Below, in pieces: positions 1 through 9,818 of a stretch of DNA of 64,000 nucleotides. Location of the stretch: the NCBI RefSeq assembly GCF_039511225.1, contig NZ_CP154261.1, positions 4,154,001 through 4,218,000 of the forward strand. Direction: 5' to 3'. The translations under genes were made by a program, and so were the position numbers. Position 1 is the stretch's first letter. The number at the start of each line of letters is the position of its first letter. The stretch is from Sphingobacterium multivorum (GTDB taxonomy: Bacteria; Bacteroidota; Bacteroidia; Sphingobacteriales; Sphingobacteriaceae). The notes under the pieces were generated by a model, which worked only from the letters and a program-made list of their open reading frames with translations, searched no databases and was not told the origin of the DNA.

Positions 1-1432
1 TCTGCCCGATCTCATTGCTTCCAAACAATTTGACCTGAGCCAAAATATCTGCATTGTTAAAACGCTGAAAGGCGATACCACCATTCATGGCAGTACCGGT
101 AATTGCCGGGAATGCTGCTAGCCGCCCCCATGTACTTCCCGAAACATAAGCAAGTTCGGCGTTAGTGCTCGCGATCAGTTCGGCGTTAGCGCCGACCCCT
201 AAAGGAAGATATTCCGGTAGAAAGCCTAATGATGCCGCACCATCCTTATATTCCAGGACATCGGCAGCGGTAGATTTTATCTGGCCATTTTCGACTGTCC
301 AACGCAGGAGGTAACGACTGGTTGCAACCGAAGCAAGTAACTGACCGTTTCCGTCCATATCCCCTACCCAGTTAAGTTTACGACCGATATTGCCATCGCC
401 GGCAGCTACCGCAGCAGGTTTGCTATAAGGTAGATCCAATAACTTGACAGGACTGGTATCAAAAACATCTTTGTATTTGTATAACACAAAGCTCTGTCCA
501 TTCGGCGTATAAGTTCCTAGCATAAATCGTCCTTTTTCATCGCTCACACCTTGGAAGATCAAGCGACCTGCCGGGAAAGGATTTGTTAGGTTATGGGAAT
601 AAGCTCCTGTGAAACGGTTGTACACCTTAAATACAGATGGTGAAGTCCGGCTCACAATCACCAAGTAATCGCCACTCACAAAACAGGACGTTTCACTATT
701 TGCAGTGAAGCCCAAGTCTGCCGCTTTCTTCAGGAACAAGCGCCGGCTAATGCCCACCCCTTTTTCAAGTTTGACAGGTTCTTTAACAACCAATTTGAGC
801 TGCCGCTTGATATTTCCGGCTCCAGAAATCGTCAGGGGTACTTCTGCACCGTTTGCCAAATTGACCTGACCACCGCTTGCTATTGAACCACTTGAATGCT
901 TGTTGATGACGTAACTCAGGCTAGCTTGCGAAAGATCCATGCCCGGCACCACATAAAACGTCACCGTATTCCCGTTTAGGATCCCCTCAACCTCATTGAC
1001 CTTTTGTTCGCTGTCTTTGAATGTAATTTTGACTCCCGAAATATCCGTATTGCCTTTCTTCTCGGCAATGACCACATAGTCCTTTGCGTCACCGTTTCCC
1101 GCGGTGACAGTAATTTTCTTGGGTGCCGTCAAGTCTGTAAATCCATTTAAACCCGGCGTCACCTGGGCATCAGCTGGAACGGAAGCACGCAACATCAGTC
1201 GCGAAAGATCTACTTCATTGTCCGAATCGATCGGATAATAATAATCTACGTGCAAATACACCGTATCATTGCTGATCGTACTCAGAAAAAGTCGATCTTG
1301 CCCTTTCCCATCAATCGTAGCGTAAAAATCCATCAATTGATTTTTCACATTCCGCTCCAGATAATTAGGTTTTTGACATCCTCCCAAAAGGATTGCACAG
1401 GCCCATAAACTATAAAATTTTATTTTGTCCAT
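1..1432 (-). CDS. SusE-position surface lipoprotein, DUF5018-like (partial, 3' end off the window)
   Basis: An open frame runs from ATG at 1432 to the left edge with no stop, giving about 477 residues; the C-terminus is missing. It opens with a lipoprotein signal ending in LGGC (Cys19). Next come beta-rich Ig-like modules, and from about residue 230 a repeated-strand region that looks like a propeller (phrases such as GDMDGNGQ). It follows susC and susD by only 18 bases, the place where a PUL encodes an extra surface glycan-binding lipoprotein. The resemblance to DUF5018/DUF4623-type Bacteroidota lipoproteins is from memory of the family. A glycan-binding role is inferred from position, and the ligand is unknown. 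Confidence 0.7.
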   Translation of the reverse strand, partial: MDKIKFYSLWACAILLGGCQKPNYLERNVKNQLMDFYATIDGKGQDRLFLSTISNDTVYLHVDYYYPIDSDNEVDLSRLMLRASVPADAQVTPGLNGFTDLTAPKKITVTAGNGDAKDYVVIAEKKGNTDISGVKITFKDSEQKVNEVEGILNGNTVTFYVVPGMDLSQASLSYVINKHSSGSIASGGQVNLANGAEVPLTISGAGNIKRQLKLVVKEPVKLEKGVGISRRLFLKKAADLGFTANSETSCFVSGDYLVIVSRTSPSVFKVYNRFTGAYSHNLTNPFPAGRLIFQGVSDEKGRFMLGTYTPNGQSFVLYKYKDVFDTSPVKLLDLPYSKPAAVAAGDGNIGRKLNWVGDMDGNGQLLASVATSRYLLRWTVENGQIKSTAADVLEYKDGAASLGFLPEYLPLGVGANAELIASTNAELAYVSGSTWGRLAAFPAITGTAMNGGIAFQRFNNADILAQVKLFGSNEIGQ

Positions 1433-1450
1433 TGTTAGTCTTTATTATTT

Positions 1451-3154
1451 TTACCAACCTTTAATTTGAGTCAACGCACCGTTCAACTGCACTTCATTTT
1501 CAGGTATGGGCAGATAATATAATTTTGTACTGAAACTTCTGTTGGTTGCGTCTGCTGAGACAACTTCATACGTTAATCCTGTTGCGTTCGGACTGATCTT
1601 ATGCCCTGTAAACTTCACATTATCCAACAGGAGGTGAGCTTTTCGCCAACGGCGCAAATCCCAAAAACGGTGTCCCTCGAAAGCGAGTTCAACTTTACGC
1701 TCATGCTCTACAGCGGCCATTGCCTGATTATTATTGGCAAGGCTAAGAGCATTAAGTCCACGTTTCTGGCGGAGCTGATTGATGTAGGTTGTCGCTGAGG
1801 CAAAGTCGCCCAATTGCGCTTTCGCTTCCGACATAATCAACAAGACCTCGGCATAGCGCATTTCGATCCAGCTTTGTGTACTCTTATTTTGAACGAATGT
1901 CGTGTTTGTAGGATCAAGCATTTTGCGTACATAGTATCCCGTAACGGTACGTTTGGGGTCGCCACTCGCGCCAAATGTTGTAAATCCTTCTATCGCATCG
2001 GTCGTCGACGTATTCAGTGTTCTTCCTTTCCAGGTTGCACCATTGTACAAGATCGTCGCATAGAAACGAGGTTCACGATTTGTATAGGGAGCCGCTGCCT
2101 GCGCAGCATTCTGCCAGGAGAATTTGGATCCGTCGGCCATTTCAAATTCATTGACCAGTTCCGCGGTTGGTACACCATAAACCAATGTATTACCCGGAGC
2201 ATCCCGAGGTGGAGCATAGCCCAGGTCGTATTGATGCGTTACATCAGGTGCTGCAAAATCTACCCGAAAGATTGCTTCCTTTGTATTTTTATTGGTAAAA
2301 ATGCCTGCAAAATTATCGTCCAAGGCATAGAGTCCCCCATTAGCCATATCGATGACTTTTTGCGCTGCATCGGCTGATTTTTTAAAATACTCCGTGCTCC
2401 TCGCCTGTGAAATACCCGTCAAAGGATCCTGATTGAACTGCTTGAGATCATATTTAGCAATAGAGCCTGCATACAGTCCTACACGCGCCATCAAGGTATA
2501 GGCCGCGCCCTGGGTAGCCCTGCCGGCAAGATTGTTGAGCGGAAGATGATCCACTGCAAATTGGAGATCCTCCAGGATAAAATCATAAACGGCTTCCTCA
2601 CTGGAGCGTTCGTGATCTTTTTCAGTATACTGATCCATACTCTTGAATAGAATCACGCTTCCATGGATCTTTGCCAGCCAGAAATAGGCATATGCCCGCA
2701 CGAACCTGCCCTCAGCCTCATAAACCTGTTTTTGAGCATCGGAAAGAGTGGACTTCGTGTTAATCCCATTGATCATTTCGTTGATACGACGGATACGTTC
2801 ATATCCGCTCGCCCAATAATTCAGACCCACGCTCGCGGAAGAAAACTGGTTTGAGTTGGATACAAGAATATTGACTGTACCATTCCCTGCCGTATTTGAG
2901 GTAAATTTCATTCCATCGGCTAAGGCATCCATTGCATTGTCATAGCCTAAATTGGGAAATTGACCAAACTGGAATTTTTTAAATTCAGCATAGATGCCCG
3001 ATACATATAGTTCGGCCGAATTGGGGTCAGCCCATACTTTCTCTTCTGCGATCCGGTCCTGTGGAATTAGATCGACAGAGCAACCTTGCAACGCCATAAA
3101 CAACAGGCCTAAAAATGAAAGTTGCCGACAGCTGGTATATAGAGTTGATTTCAT
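1451..3154 (-). CDS. RagB/SusD family nutrient-uptake outer membrane lipoprotein
   Basis: The 567-residue protein has a lipoprotein signal with Cys25 (motif LQGC), so it should be anchored in the outer membrane facing outward. SusD hallmarks are visible. An N-terminal helical TPR-like region contains RFVRAYAYFWLAKIHG. The C-terminal SusD segment includes WIEMRYAEVLLIMSEA and the near-terminal HERKVELAFEGHRFWDLRRW. SusD proteins form the lid of a SusC transporter and capture oligosaccharide. The gene begins 24 bases after susC (3178-6387) and is followed by a third lipoprotein gene, so the three form one operon. The substrate cannot be read from the sequence; the ROK regulator next door hints at an amino sugar or hexose. 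Confidence 0.95.
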   Translation of the reverse strand: MKSTLYTSCRQLSFLGLLFMALQGCSVDLIPQDRIAEEKVWADPNSAELYVSGIYAEFKKFQFGQFPNLGYDNAMDALADGMKFTSNTAGNGTVNILVSNSNQFSSASVGLNYWASGYERIRRINEMINGINTKSTLSDAQKQVYEAEGRFVRAYAYFWLAKIHGSVILFKSMDQYTEKDHERSSEEAVYDFILEDLQFAVDHLPLNNLAGRATQGAAYTLMARVGLYAGSIAKYDLKQFNQDPLTGISQARSTEYFKKSADAAQKVIDMANGGLYALDDNFAGIFTNKNTKEAIFRVDFAAPDVTHQYDLGYAPPRDAPGNTLVYGVPTAELVNEFEMADGSKFSWQNAAQAAAPYTNREPRFYATILYNGATWKGRTLNTSTTDAIEGFTTFGASGDPKRTVTGYYVRKMLDPTNTTFVQNKSTQSWIEMRYAEVLLIMSEAKAQLGDFASATTYINQLRQKRGLNALSLANNNQAMAAVEHERKVELAFEGHRFWDLRRWRKAHLLLDNVKFTGHKISPNATGLTYEVVSADATNRSFSTKLYYLPIPENEVQLNGALTQIKGW

Positions 3155-3177
3155 CTGAAATAGTAATTTTTAGGAGA

Positions 3178-6100
3178 TTAAAAAGTAACGCTTAAGCCAA
3201 ATTCAAAAATCCGTTGCTGCGGATAAAATCCATTATTGACGTTTGGCATTTCGGGATCGAGGTATTTCAGGTAATCCCATGTGAAAAGGTTTGAGCCCGA
3301 AGCAAACACACGTACATGTTCAATCTTCGCGGCATTCAGCAATCCTTTCGGGAACGTGTAGCCCAACTGCACGGATTTAAGTCGCAGATAATCGCCTTTT
3401 CTGATCCATCCTGAATTGGCATTTGCATTGTTCGTCGACATGCCTGTTGCTTTATAGGCACTCATACGTGGAAATTCGGCGTTCGGATTGTCTTCACGCC
3501 AGGAGTTTTCAACCAAGAAATAAGGGGAGTTTCCATAGTTGTAAAAAGGACGCGTAAAAGGTGTATTATCCTCTACCCCTGAAGTTCCTGACGATCCTTC
3601 GTACGCTCCTGCGAGGGCAACATCAACTCGTGCGGCACCTTGCAGCAATGCCGAAAAGTCGAAGCCTTTATAAGCCATATCGAAATTCAACCCAAATGTT
3701 AATTCAGGTACGTTGGAGCGTCCAATATAGGTCATATCGTCCGTTCGGGTAATCCGCCCGTCGCCATTCAAATCTTTAAATTTGAAAAAACCAGGAGCCA
3801 TAAATCCCGAACTTGGTGAAGGTGTGTTACGGGCTTCCTCCCAGGTCTGCACCATCCCCTCTTTGACAAAGCCGATTTTTGTTCCGATCGGTTTGCCGAT
3901 GAGACTTTGCCAAGAAGGAATCCCATTGGCTTCATCGAGTTTCAGATACCTGTTTTTCGCCCAGTTGATATTCCCGGTCAGACCCAATTTAAATTCGCCA
4001 AAATGGTCGTTATAACGCAATTGCGCATCGAACCCACGGTTATCAACTTCGCCTATATTGGCCAAAATCGGAAAATATCCACCTATCGACGCTGGATAAA
4101 GGTTTCCTACCTGTCCCAAAATACCGGAAGTATAACGGTAGAACCATTCGAAATCAAAACCAAACTTGCCATTTAAAAACCTTGATTCAAAACCCACGTT
4201 TGATGTGGTGGACTCTTCCCATTTCAACAATGGATTTTGAGGTGCATTGGTATATAAAGCTTTGACCGGTTTGCCGTCTATGACAATGACTGGTGTTGTA
4301 TTTTGCGAAAGGGTATTAATGTAAGGGAAACTACCCACCTGCGCACGATCATTGCCAGTACGCCCAATAGATCCTTTTAATTTAAGGAAATCTGCAAAAG
4401 GGACAGCTTCCTTAAAGAAGGACTCATTTGAGACAACCCAGCCCAATCCAATGGCCGGAAAAGATTTCCAGCGGTTTTCCTTGGCAAAGTTAGCGGAGGC
4501 ATCCCAACGCGACACCAACTCCACTAAATAACGATCGCGGAAAGCATAATTCAGTCGCGTCACAAATCCCGCCCGTGCAGATTCCGCATCACTGGAACCT
4601 GTAGACTTGATAATATCTTCCTGGGAAGCCGAACCATAGTTTATTTCCTGAATAATACTGATCGGAAAATTACTTGCGCCGGCACCAAATTGATTACCAT
4701 GAGTTTTTGCATATTCATATAAACCTAACACACCGATGCTATGATCACCAAAAGTCCGGTTGTAATTTAAACTCGCTTGCCATGTGCTTCGGTAGCTAGC
4801 CGCAAAGCTCTGACGAAGGGATGTTTTGGTGATCCCGGGCAATGTGGTCATGGCTACGAAATCGCCTGCAACCTGGTCCCGCTGTCTTCCCATCGTCGGA
4901 TACGGTGTCAGCCAAGATTTGGATTCATCCGAATTATAGTCGTACGCACCCTGAACTTTTGCCAGCAAACCTGTTACTCCTGGAACTTTAAAATCGATGT
5001 TTGCCGTTCCCTGAAAGATATTGCTTTTGAGCTTCTGATAGCCCGAATTTGCTACCGAAGCAATTGGATTGACCCAGCCTGCTCCGGCCTGATACGCTAC
5101 TGGGAGTCCATTTGGAGCATACATTGGCAGATTGGGCAGCATCCGAACAGCCTGGTAAAATGGATTCATATAGGCCGAGTTGTCGGGTGAAATACCCGGT
5201 AAATTGGTATTCTGATTACGCAAACCAATGTTCAAACCCACCGTCAGGTATTCATTAAGCTCACTTTTAAGGTTTGTACGGATGTTGTAGCGTTTGAAAT
5301 TGGTATTATCGATCACCCCATCCTGGTTCATGTGGCTGACCGATGCAAAATACTGCGTTTTGCTCGCTCCACCAGAAATTGTCGCGGCATGATGTTGCGA
5401 ATAGCTATTATTATCTGCCAATAGTCCAATCCAATCGGTGTTGCCAAACAAGGGATTGGTATTGGTTCCATTTGAGACCGCATCGATAAGTTCCTGCGTG
5501 TAGATGTATGGTGCTTCAGTTTGCTTCGTATTTCGAAGAAAATCATTGTCCAATTCTGTCCCTTTATTGTACCAGTTCATATAATCCGGTCCATTGAGGA
5601 ATTTTGGAAAGCGGGTATTTTGGCCAATGCTATATCCAAAGTCATAGGTTACTTTGGTCTGCTCCTTTCGTCCATTTTTTGTTTTAACCACTATAATACC
5701 ATTGGCAGCCTGTACACCATAAGCCGCTGTGGAGACGGCGTCCTTTAAAAAGGAAATGGTTTCAATCTCACTTGGATCCAGGTAAGCTAGGGTAGAAAGT
5801 GGGCGCTCGATATCATCGACAATCACCAAAGGACTTCGATTACCACCATAAGTCCCCACTCCGCGCAGATATAATGTCGCATTGTCTGCTCCTGGGCGTC
5901 CTGATTGTTGCAATGCTGTCAATCCGGGAACACGCCCTACAAGTGCATTGGTCAAGTTCATCGACGGGGCTTTCTTGAGCTGATCACCTCCAATCTGTAC
6001 GACAGATCCAACGACGTTGTTCTTTTTTTGCGTACCATAAGCCACAACAACCACCTCATCAATCTGACGTTCATCGGGCTGCAAAACAAAACTCTGTGTA

Positions 6101-6387
6101 CCGGCAACTGTAATCTTTCGCGACTGCGACAAATAGCCGATATAACTTACCTGAAGTTCGGCTGGCAATCGGTCCACCTGCAGCGTAAAACCTCCCTTTT
6201 GATCCGTCCGCGTTGTTGCAGAAGTTCCCACTACTTTAACCGTTGCCCCAGCAATAGGCTGTTCATCGTGATTGCGTACGGTACCATTTACAATGGATTG
6301 GGCAAAGCTTATTGCGGATTGCATAAAAACAATAAGTAATCCCAAAGCCTTAAAAAGATACCTGCGTTTTACATGTGTTGGTTTCAT
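3178..6387 (-). CDS. SusC/RagA family TonB-linked outer membrane transporter
   Basis: The protein has 1069 residues, normal for SusC. A signal peptide ends near residue 30 (ISFAQ). Residues 31 to about 105 form a carboxypeptidase-regulatory-like beta domain. A TonB-box-like EVVVVAYG lies at 111-118, followed by the plug domain (LRGVGTYGGNRSPLVIVDD) and a long beta-barrel ending in FGLSVTF with the usual terminal Phe. No STN domain is present, so anti-sigma signalling through this receptor is unlikely. It is the first gene of a susC-susD-lipoprotein operon. It is divergent from the ROK regulator gene at 6698, and possible operator repeats lie in the 310-base gap between them. Confidence 0.96.
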   Translation of the reverse strand: MKPTHVKRRYLFKALGLLIVFMQSAISFAQSIVNGTVRNHDEQPIAGATVKVVGTSATTRTDQKGGFTLQVDRLPAELQVSYIGYLSQSRKITVAGTQSFVLQPDERQIDEVVVVAYGTQKKNNVVGSVVQIGGDQLKKAPSMNLTNALVGRVPGLTALQQSGRPGADNATLYLRGVGTYGGNRSPLVIVDDIERPLSTLAYLDPSEIETISFLKDAVSTAAYGVQAANGIIVVKTKNGRKEQTKVTYDFGYSIGQNTRFPKFLNGPDYMNWYNKGTELDNDFLRNTKQTEAPYIYTQELIDAVSNGTNTNPLFGNTDWIGLLADNNSYSQHHAATISGGASKTQYFASVSHMNQDGVIDNTNFKRYNIRTNLKSELNEYLTVGLNIGLRNQNTNLPGISPDNSAYMNPFYQAVRMLPNLPMYAPNGLPVAYQAGAGWVNPIASVANSGYQKLKSNIFQGTANIDFKVPGVTGLLAKVQGAYDYNSDESKSWLTPYPTMGRQRDQVAGDFVAMTTLPGITKTSLRQSFAASYRSTWQASLNYNRTFGDHSIGVLGLYEYAKTHGNQFGAGASNFPISIIQEINYGSASQEDIIKSTGSSDAESARAGFVTRLNYAFRDRYLVELVSRWDASANFAKENRWKSFPAIGLGWVVSNESFFKEAVPFADFLKLKGSIGRTGNDRAQVGSFPYINTLSQNTTPVIVIDGKPVKALYTNAPQNPLLKWEESTTSNVGFESRFLNGKFGFDFEWFYRYTSGILGQVGNLYPASIGGYFPILANIGEVDNRGFDAQLRYNDHFGEFKLGLTGNINWAKNRYLKLDEANGIPSWQSLIGKPIGTKIGFVKEGMVQTWEEARNTPSPSSGFMAPGFFKFKDLNGDGRITRTDDMTYIGRSNVPELTFGLNFDMAYKGFDFSALLQGAARVDVALAGAYEGSSGTSGVEDNTPFTRPFYNYGNSPYFLVENSWREDNPNAEFPRMSAYKATGMSTNNANANSGWIRKGDYLRLKSVQLGYTFPKGLLNAAKIEHVRVFASGSNLFTWDYLKYLDPEMPNVNNGFYPQQRIFEFGLSVTF

Positions 6388-6538
6388 AATTTAGGAATGA
6401 AAAAATAGTGTTATGTTAAAAAATAGTATTTATGGTCACTCGGTTACCTCACATGAACAGACGTTTTCCATTGGATAAAACACGCAACGTTCTGACACCG
6501 ACAAGGCAACGTATTTTGGTTTACAATTATTAGGTATA

Positions 6539-6592
6539 TTATTTATACAACACTAAATAAGAAATAAAATTTTAAATATTCAAATTATTTCT
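6539..6592. promoter_or_regulatory. Candidate ROK-regulator operator: nested inverted repeats
   Basis: The gap 6388-6697 between susC and the ROK gene contains TTATTTA (6539-6545) facing TAAATAA (6554-6560) across 8 bases. A second pair, AGAAATAA (6560-6567) and TTATTTCT (6585-6592), shares one base with the first. TTATTT/AAATAA arms resemble the AT-rich operators bound by E. coli NagC and Mlc, which are ROK proteins. Regulation of susC and self-regulation are inferred. The gap is very AT-rich, so chance repeats cannot be excluded. Nothing else was recognised in it. Confidence 0.45.
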
Positions 6593-6697
6593 AATTTTTT
6601 TTATTAATTCAAATAGACTAAAGAAGAAAAAACATAAACATAATTTAAGATGATGAGATATTTACTATATTTACCCAAAAGTTAACGTAACCAAGTT

Positions 6698-7927
6698 ATG
6701 GGCATAAAATTTTTGAGTGATTTACATGATGCGAGCTATAGCGGTGTAGCGTATAAAAACATTTTACTTAAAAAGGAAATTTTAACCTTTTTTGCGACCA
6801 AAGGCCCCTCGACCATTCCTGAGTTGAGCAAGGAATTCAACATTAGCATTCCCAAGATCAACGAATGCATCAATGAACTCATCGAAGATGCATTGGTACA
6901 GGACAATGGAAAATCGACTTCGGGAATTGGTAGAAAACCAAATTCCTACGGTCTACTTCCGAATGCCGCATTTTTTGTCGGCGTGCAGGTGAGCCATGAT
7001 CATCTCAGTATTGTGGTCATGAATATGAAAAAAGACATTATTGCCAGTCAGGAGGAAATTCCACATCGTTTGGAGAATAATCAGGAATCACTCCAGAATA
7101 TATGCCGGGAGATCAATCAGTTTATTGCCACCCATCAGATTCAGAAAGACAAAATATTGGGGGTAGGTATCAATCTTTCTGGCCGTATCAACTATCGAAC
7201 AGGTTATTCCTACAGTTATTTTAATTTTTATGAAGATCCTTTATCGAAATATTTCGAACAGGAGCTGCAATTACGTACCTATCTTGAAAACGATAGTAAG
7301 GCGCTTGCCTATGGGGAATTTTCCAGCGGAATTTTAAAAGACGAGAAAGATGCACTTTTTGTCAATGTGGACAATGGTATCGGATTGGGCATTTTGATCA
7401 ACGGAAAGATCTATTATGGGAAATCGGGTTTCTCGGGTGAATTTGGACATATTCCAATTTTTGACAACGATATTATCTGTCGCTGCGGAAAAAAGGGATG
7501 CCTCGAAACGGAAGCATCTGGTTTTGCACTTAGAAACCGTGTAATAGCAGCACTGCAAAATGGTGCAACGAGCATACTGACAAAAAAATTTAATGATCTG
7601 GAAGATATTCGGCTGGGCGATATTATCCATGCTGCAAAAAAAGATGACAATCTCGCTATTGAGTTAATCAATGAACTTGGGGAAAAATTAGGTCGTGGAC
7701 TTGCTACATTGATCAACATTTTCAATCCAGAAATCATCATCGTCGGTGGAATTTTAGCCAAAAGTGAGGAATACCTGATGTTACCGCTGAAGAATGCTGT
7801 CAATAAGTTTTCATTGTCTATTGTTAACAAGGATACCAAACTTGCTTATTCAAATAATGGAGAAAAACTTGCAGCCTTTGGAGCCTGCCTTCTCATTCGG
7901 GACCGTCTGCTTTCTATTATCGATTAA
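6698..7927 (+). CDS. ROK family transcriptional regulator (NagC/XylR type)
   Basis: The 409-residue protein has an N-terminal winged-helix region (about 20-80, with GPSTIPELSKEFNISIPKIN) fused to a ROK sugar-kinase-like domain. The ROK zinc site is intact: His251 in GEFGHIPI, and Cys261, Cys263 and Cys268 in CRCGKKGCLE. The phosphate-binding glycines of the kinase fold are present (VNVDNGIGLGI, GGILA). Proteins with both parts are usually sugar-responsive repressors rather than kinases. It is divergent from susC and convergent with cstA. A repressor of one or both neighbouring operons sensing an amino sugar or its phosphate is the natural inference; the ligand is not shown. Confidence 0.92.
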   Translation: MGIKFLSDLHDASYSGVAYKNILLKKEILTFFATKGPSTIPELSKEFNISIPKINECINELIEDALVQDNGKSTSGIGRKPNSYGLLPNAAFFVGVQVSHDHLSIVVMNMKKDIIASQEEIPHRLENNQESLQNICREINQFIATHQIQKDKILGVGINLSGRINYRTGYSYSYFNFYEDPLSKYFEQELQLRTYLENDSKALAYGEFSSGILKDEKDALFVNVDNGIGLGILINGKIYYGKSGFSGEFGHIPIFDNDIICRCGKKGCLETEASGFALRNRVIAALQNGATSILTKKFNDLEDIRLGDIIHAAKKDDNLAIELINELGEKLGRGLATLINIFNPEIIIVGGILAKSEEYLMLPLKNAVNKFSLSIVNKDTKLAYSNNGEKLAAFGACLLIRDRLLSIID

Positions 7928-7936
7928 GACATAAGA

Positions 7937-7959
7937 CGTGGATTTCACGGAAATCCACG
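7937..7959. terminator. Bidirectional hairpin between the ROK gene and cstA
   Basis: CGTGGATTTC and GAAATCCACG form a perfect 10-bp stem with a 3-base loop. It sits in the 39 bases between the convergent ROK and cstA genes. The U-tract is poor on both strands, so efficiency is uncertain. Confidence 0.7.
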
Positions 7960-7966
7960 CGCTACT

Positions 7967-9808
7967 TTATCTTTCCACAATTTCCTTCACAACCTCTCCA
8001 TATCGATCTTTCACCTGCTCTTTCCGTTGTGCAAGATGTATCCACTTCTTAAACGTTCCGATAAATACAATCGCCATCAATGACATCGCAGCTACGGCCA
8101 AGCCCGCCAGTAGGTACTGTCCTTTAGGCACATATCCTTGTACCACCTGAAGATAGCCGGCCCAAAATGTAATCACGGCCATAAAGACACCGGGAACGGC
8201 TGCAAACAAGACATATTTTCGTCTATTCATCCGGATGAGCATCGTTGTACATACTATCAGACCACAGGCTGCCAAGAGCTGATTGCTAATACCAAATAAT
8301 GGCCAAATGCTACTTACGTTACCGGTATAAACCAAATATCCCCAAGAGAACGTAAACAGGGCACTGCAAATCCATACACCTGGTTTCCAGTTTTTATCGC
8401 TAAATTTAGGGAAAACAGTTCCTAGCATTTCCTGTAGAAAAAAACGTCCCACACGGGTACCTGCATCAATCGCTGTAAGAATAAAGACCGCTTCAAACAT
8501 GATAGCGAAATTATACCAATAGGCCATTATATCGTTCATAAAGGGAACATTATCGAAGATATGAGCCATCCCTACAGCCAACGACACTGCGCCGCCCGTC
8601 CGACCGTGCAGATCTACACCTATTCTGTCTATAAAATGCGGTAAATCCACAGCTGAAAGATGGGGGTGCTGCGCTAGAAACTGTGCATAATCGGCTACGG
8701 GCGTATTAATTGCAAAATAATCACCGGGCATCAACGTACAAGCTGCAATCAATGCCATCAAGGCAACAAAGCCTTCAACAAGCATGGCGCCATATCCCAC
8801 AAACAAGATCTCGCGTTCATTACCGATCATTTTGGGTGTCGTCCCGGTTGCGATAATAGCGTGGAACCCTGATATGGCTCCGCAGGCAATCACAATAAAG
8901 ATAAAGGGCAAGACAGGTCCTGAAATTACGGGTCCGCCACCATGGATAAATGAGGTCAGGGCGGGCATCTGAATTGTTGGTGCAACAAAAAATATCCCTA
9001 CCGTCAGCATAATAATTGTACCTATTTTGAGATAGGTCGAAAGGTAATCTCTCGGAACCAATAATAGCCAGATGGGCAATACCGAAGCGAAGAAACCATA
9101 TACAGCAATACCGATAGAGATCGTCTTCACATCCCAGTTGAAAAGTGCGTGAAAAGTCGGAAGCTGCATCAGGTGATGACCAGCTATAATACCTGCAATA
9201 AGCAAGATACCGCCAATGATACTCGCCAAGGTCACCGAGCCCTCCCGATAGCGCATCATCAAGCCCATGAAAATAGCAATGGGCATTGTCAGTACAATCG
9301 TAAATAAAGACCATGGTGCCTCGTGCATGGCACTAATGCAGGCCAGCGATAATCCGGCCAACGTTAGGATCAAGATGAAAAGTACGGCAATACCAGCAAT
9401 AGCACCAATGGGTTTACTAACTTCCTTCGAGGCAATGGTTGCCAAACTTTCTCCTTTATGTCGTACAGAAGCGAAAAGCACGACCATATCGTGCACACCG
9501 CCACCTAATACACAACCAATTAATATCCACATGGCGCCCGGCAAATAACCAAACTGTGCCGCGAGTACTGGACCAACCAGTGGCCCTGCCGCCGCGATAG
9601 CCGCAAAGTGATGGCCAAACAACACTTTTTTATCGGTTTTCACATAATCATGTCCATCAGCAAACTCCACCGCTGGTGTCTGGCGACTTCCATTCAACCT
9701 GAGCAGCTTATTTGCTATAAATAAGCCATAAAAACGATACGCGATCGCAAAGATCAATATCGCTGCGAAAACTAAGGTCAACGCATTTATTCCATTGAGA
9801 GCATCCAT
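7967..9808 (-). CDS. cstA: CstA family carbon-starvation/pyruvate transporter
   Basis: The protein has 613 residues with many membrane segments. It carries the CstA signatures FGHHFAAIAAAGPLVGPVLAA, GGGVHDM and SGFHAIIATGTTPKM near their expected places. CstA proteins of E. coli (CstA, BtsT) take up peptides or, as shown more recently, pyruvate. The gene starts 10 bases after the epimerase gene and is the last member of the amino-sugar operon, just before a hairpin. If the operon degrades sialic acid, pyruvate would be a by-product, and co-transcription of a pyruvate carrier would make sense; this is an inference. Confidence 0.93.
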   Translation of the reverse strand: MDALNGINALTLVFAAILIFAIAYRFYGLFIANKLLRLNGSRQTPAVEFADGHDYVKTDKKVLFGHHFAAIAAAGPLVGPVLAAQFGYLPGAMWILIGCVLGGGVHDMVVLFASVRHKGESLATIASKEVSKPIGAIAGIAVLFILILTLAGLSLACISAMHEAPWSLFTIVLTMPIAIFMGLMMRYREGSVTLASIIGGILLIAGIIAGHHLMQLPTFHALFNWDVKTISIGIAVYGFFASVLPIWLLLVPRDYLSTYLKIGTIIMLTVGIFFVAPTIQMPALTSFIHGGGPVISGPVLPFIFIVIACGAISGFHAIIATGTTPKMIGNEREILFVGYGAMLVEGFVALMALIAACTLMPGDYFAINTPVADYAQFLAQHPHLSAVDLPHFIDRIGVDLHGRTGGAVSLAVGMAHIFDNVPFMNDIMAYWYNFAIMFEAVFILTAIDAGTRVGRFFLQEMLGTVFPKFSDKNWKPGVWICSALFTFSWGYLVYTGNVSSIWPLFGISNQLLAACGLIVCTTMLIRMNRRKYVLFAAVPGVFMAVITFWAGYLQVVQGYVPKGQYLLAGLAVAAMSLMAIVFIGTFKKWIHLAQRKEQVKDRYGEVVKEIVER

Positions 9809-9818
9809 AGCAATTAAG

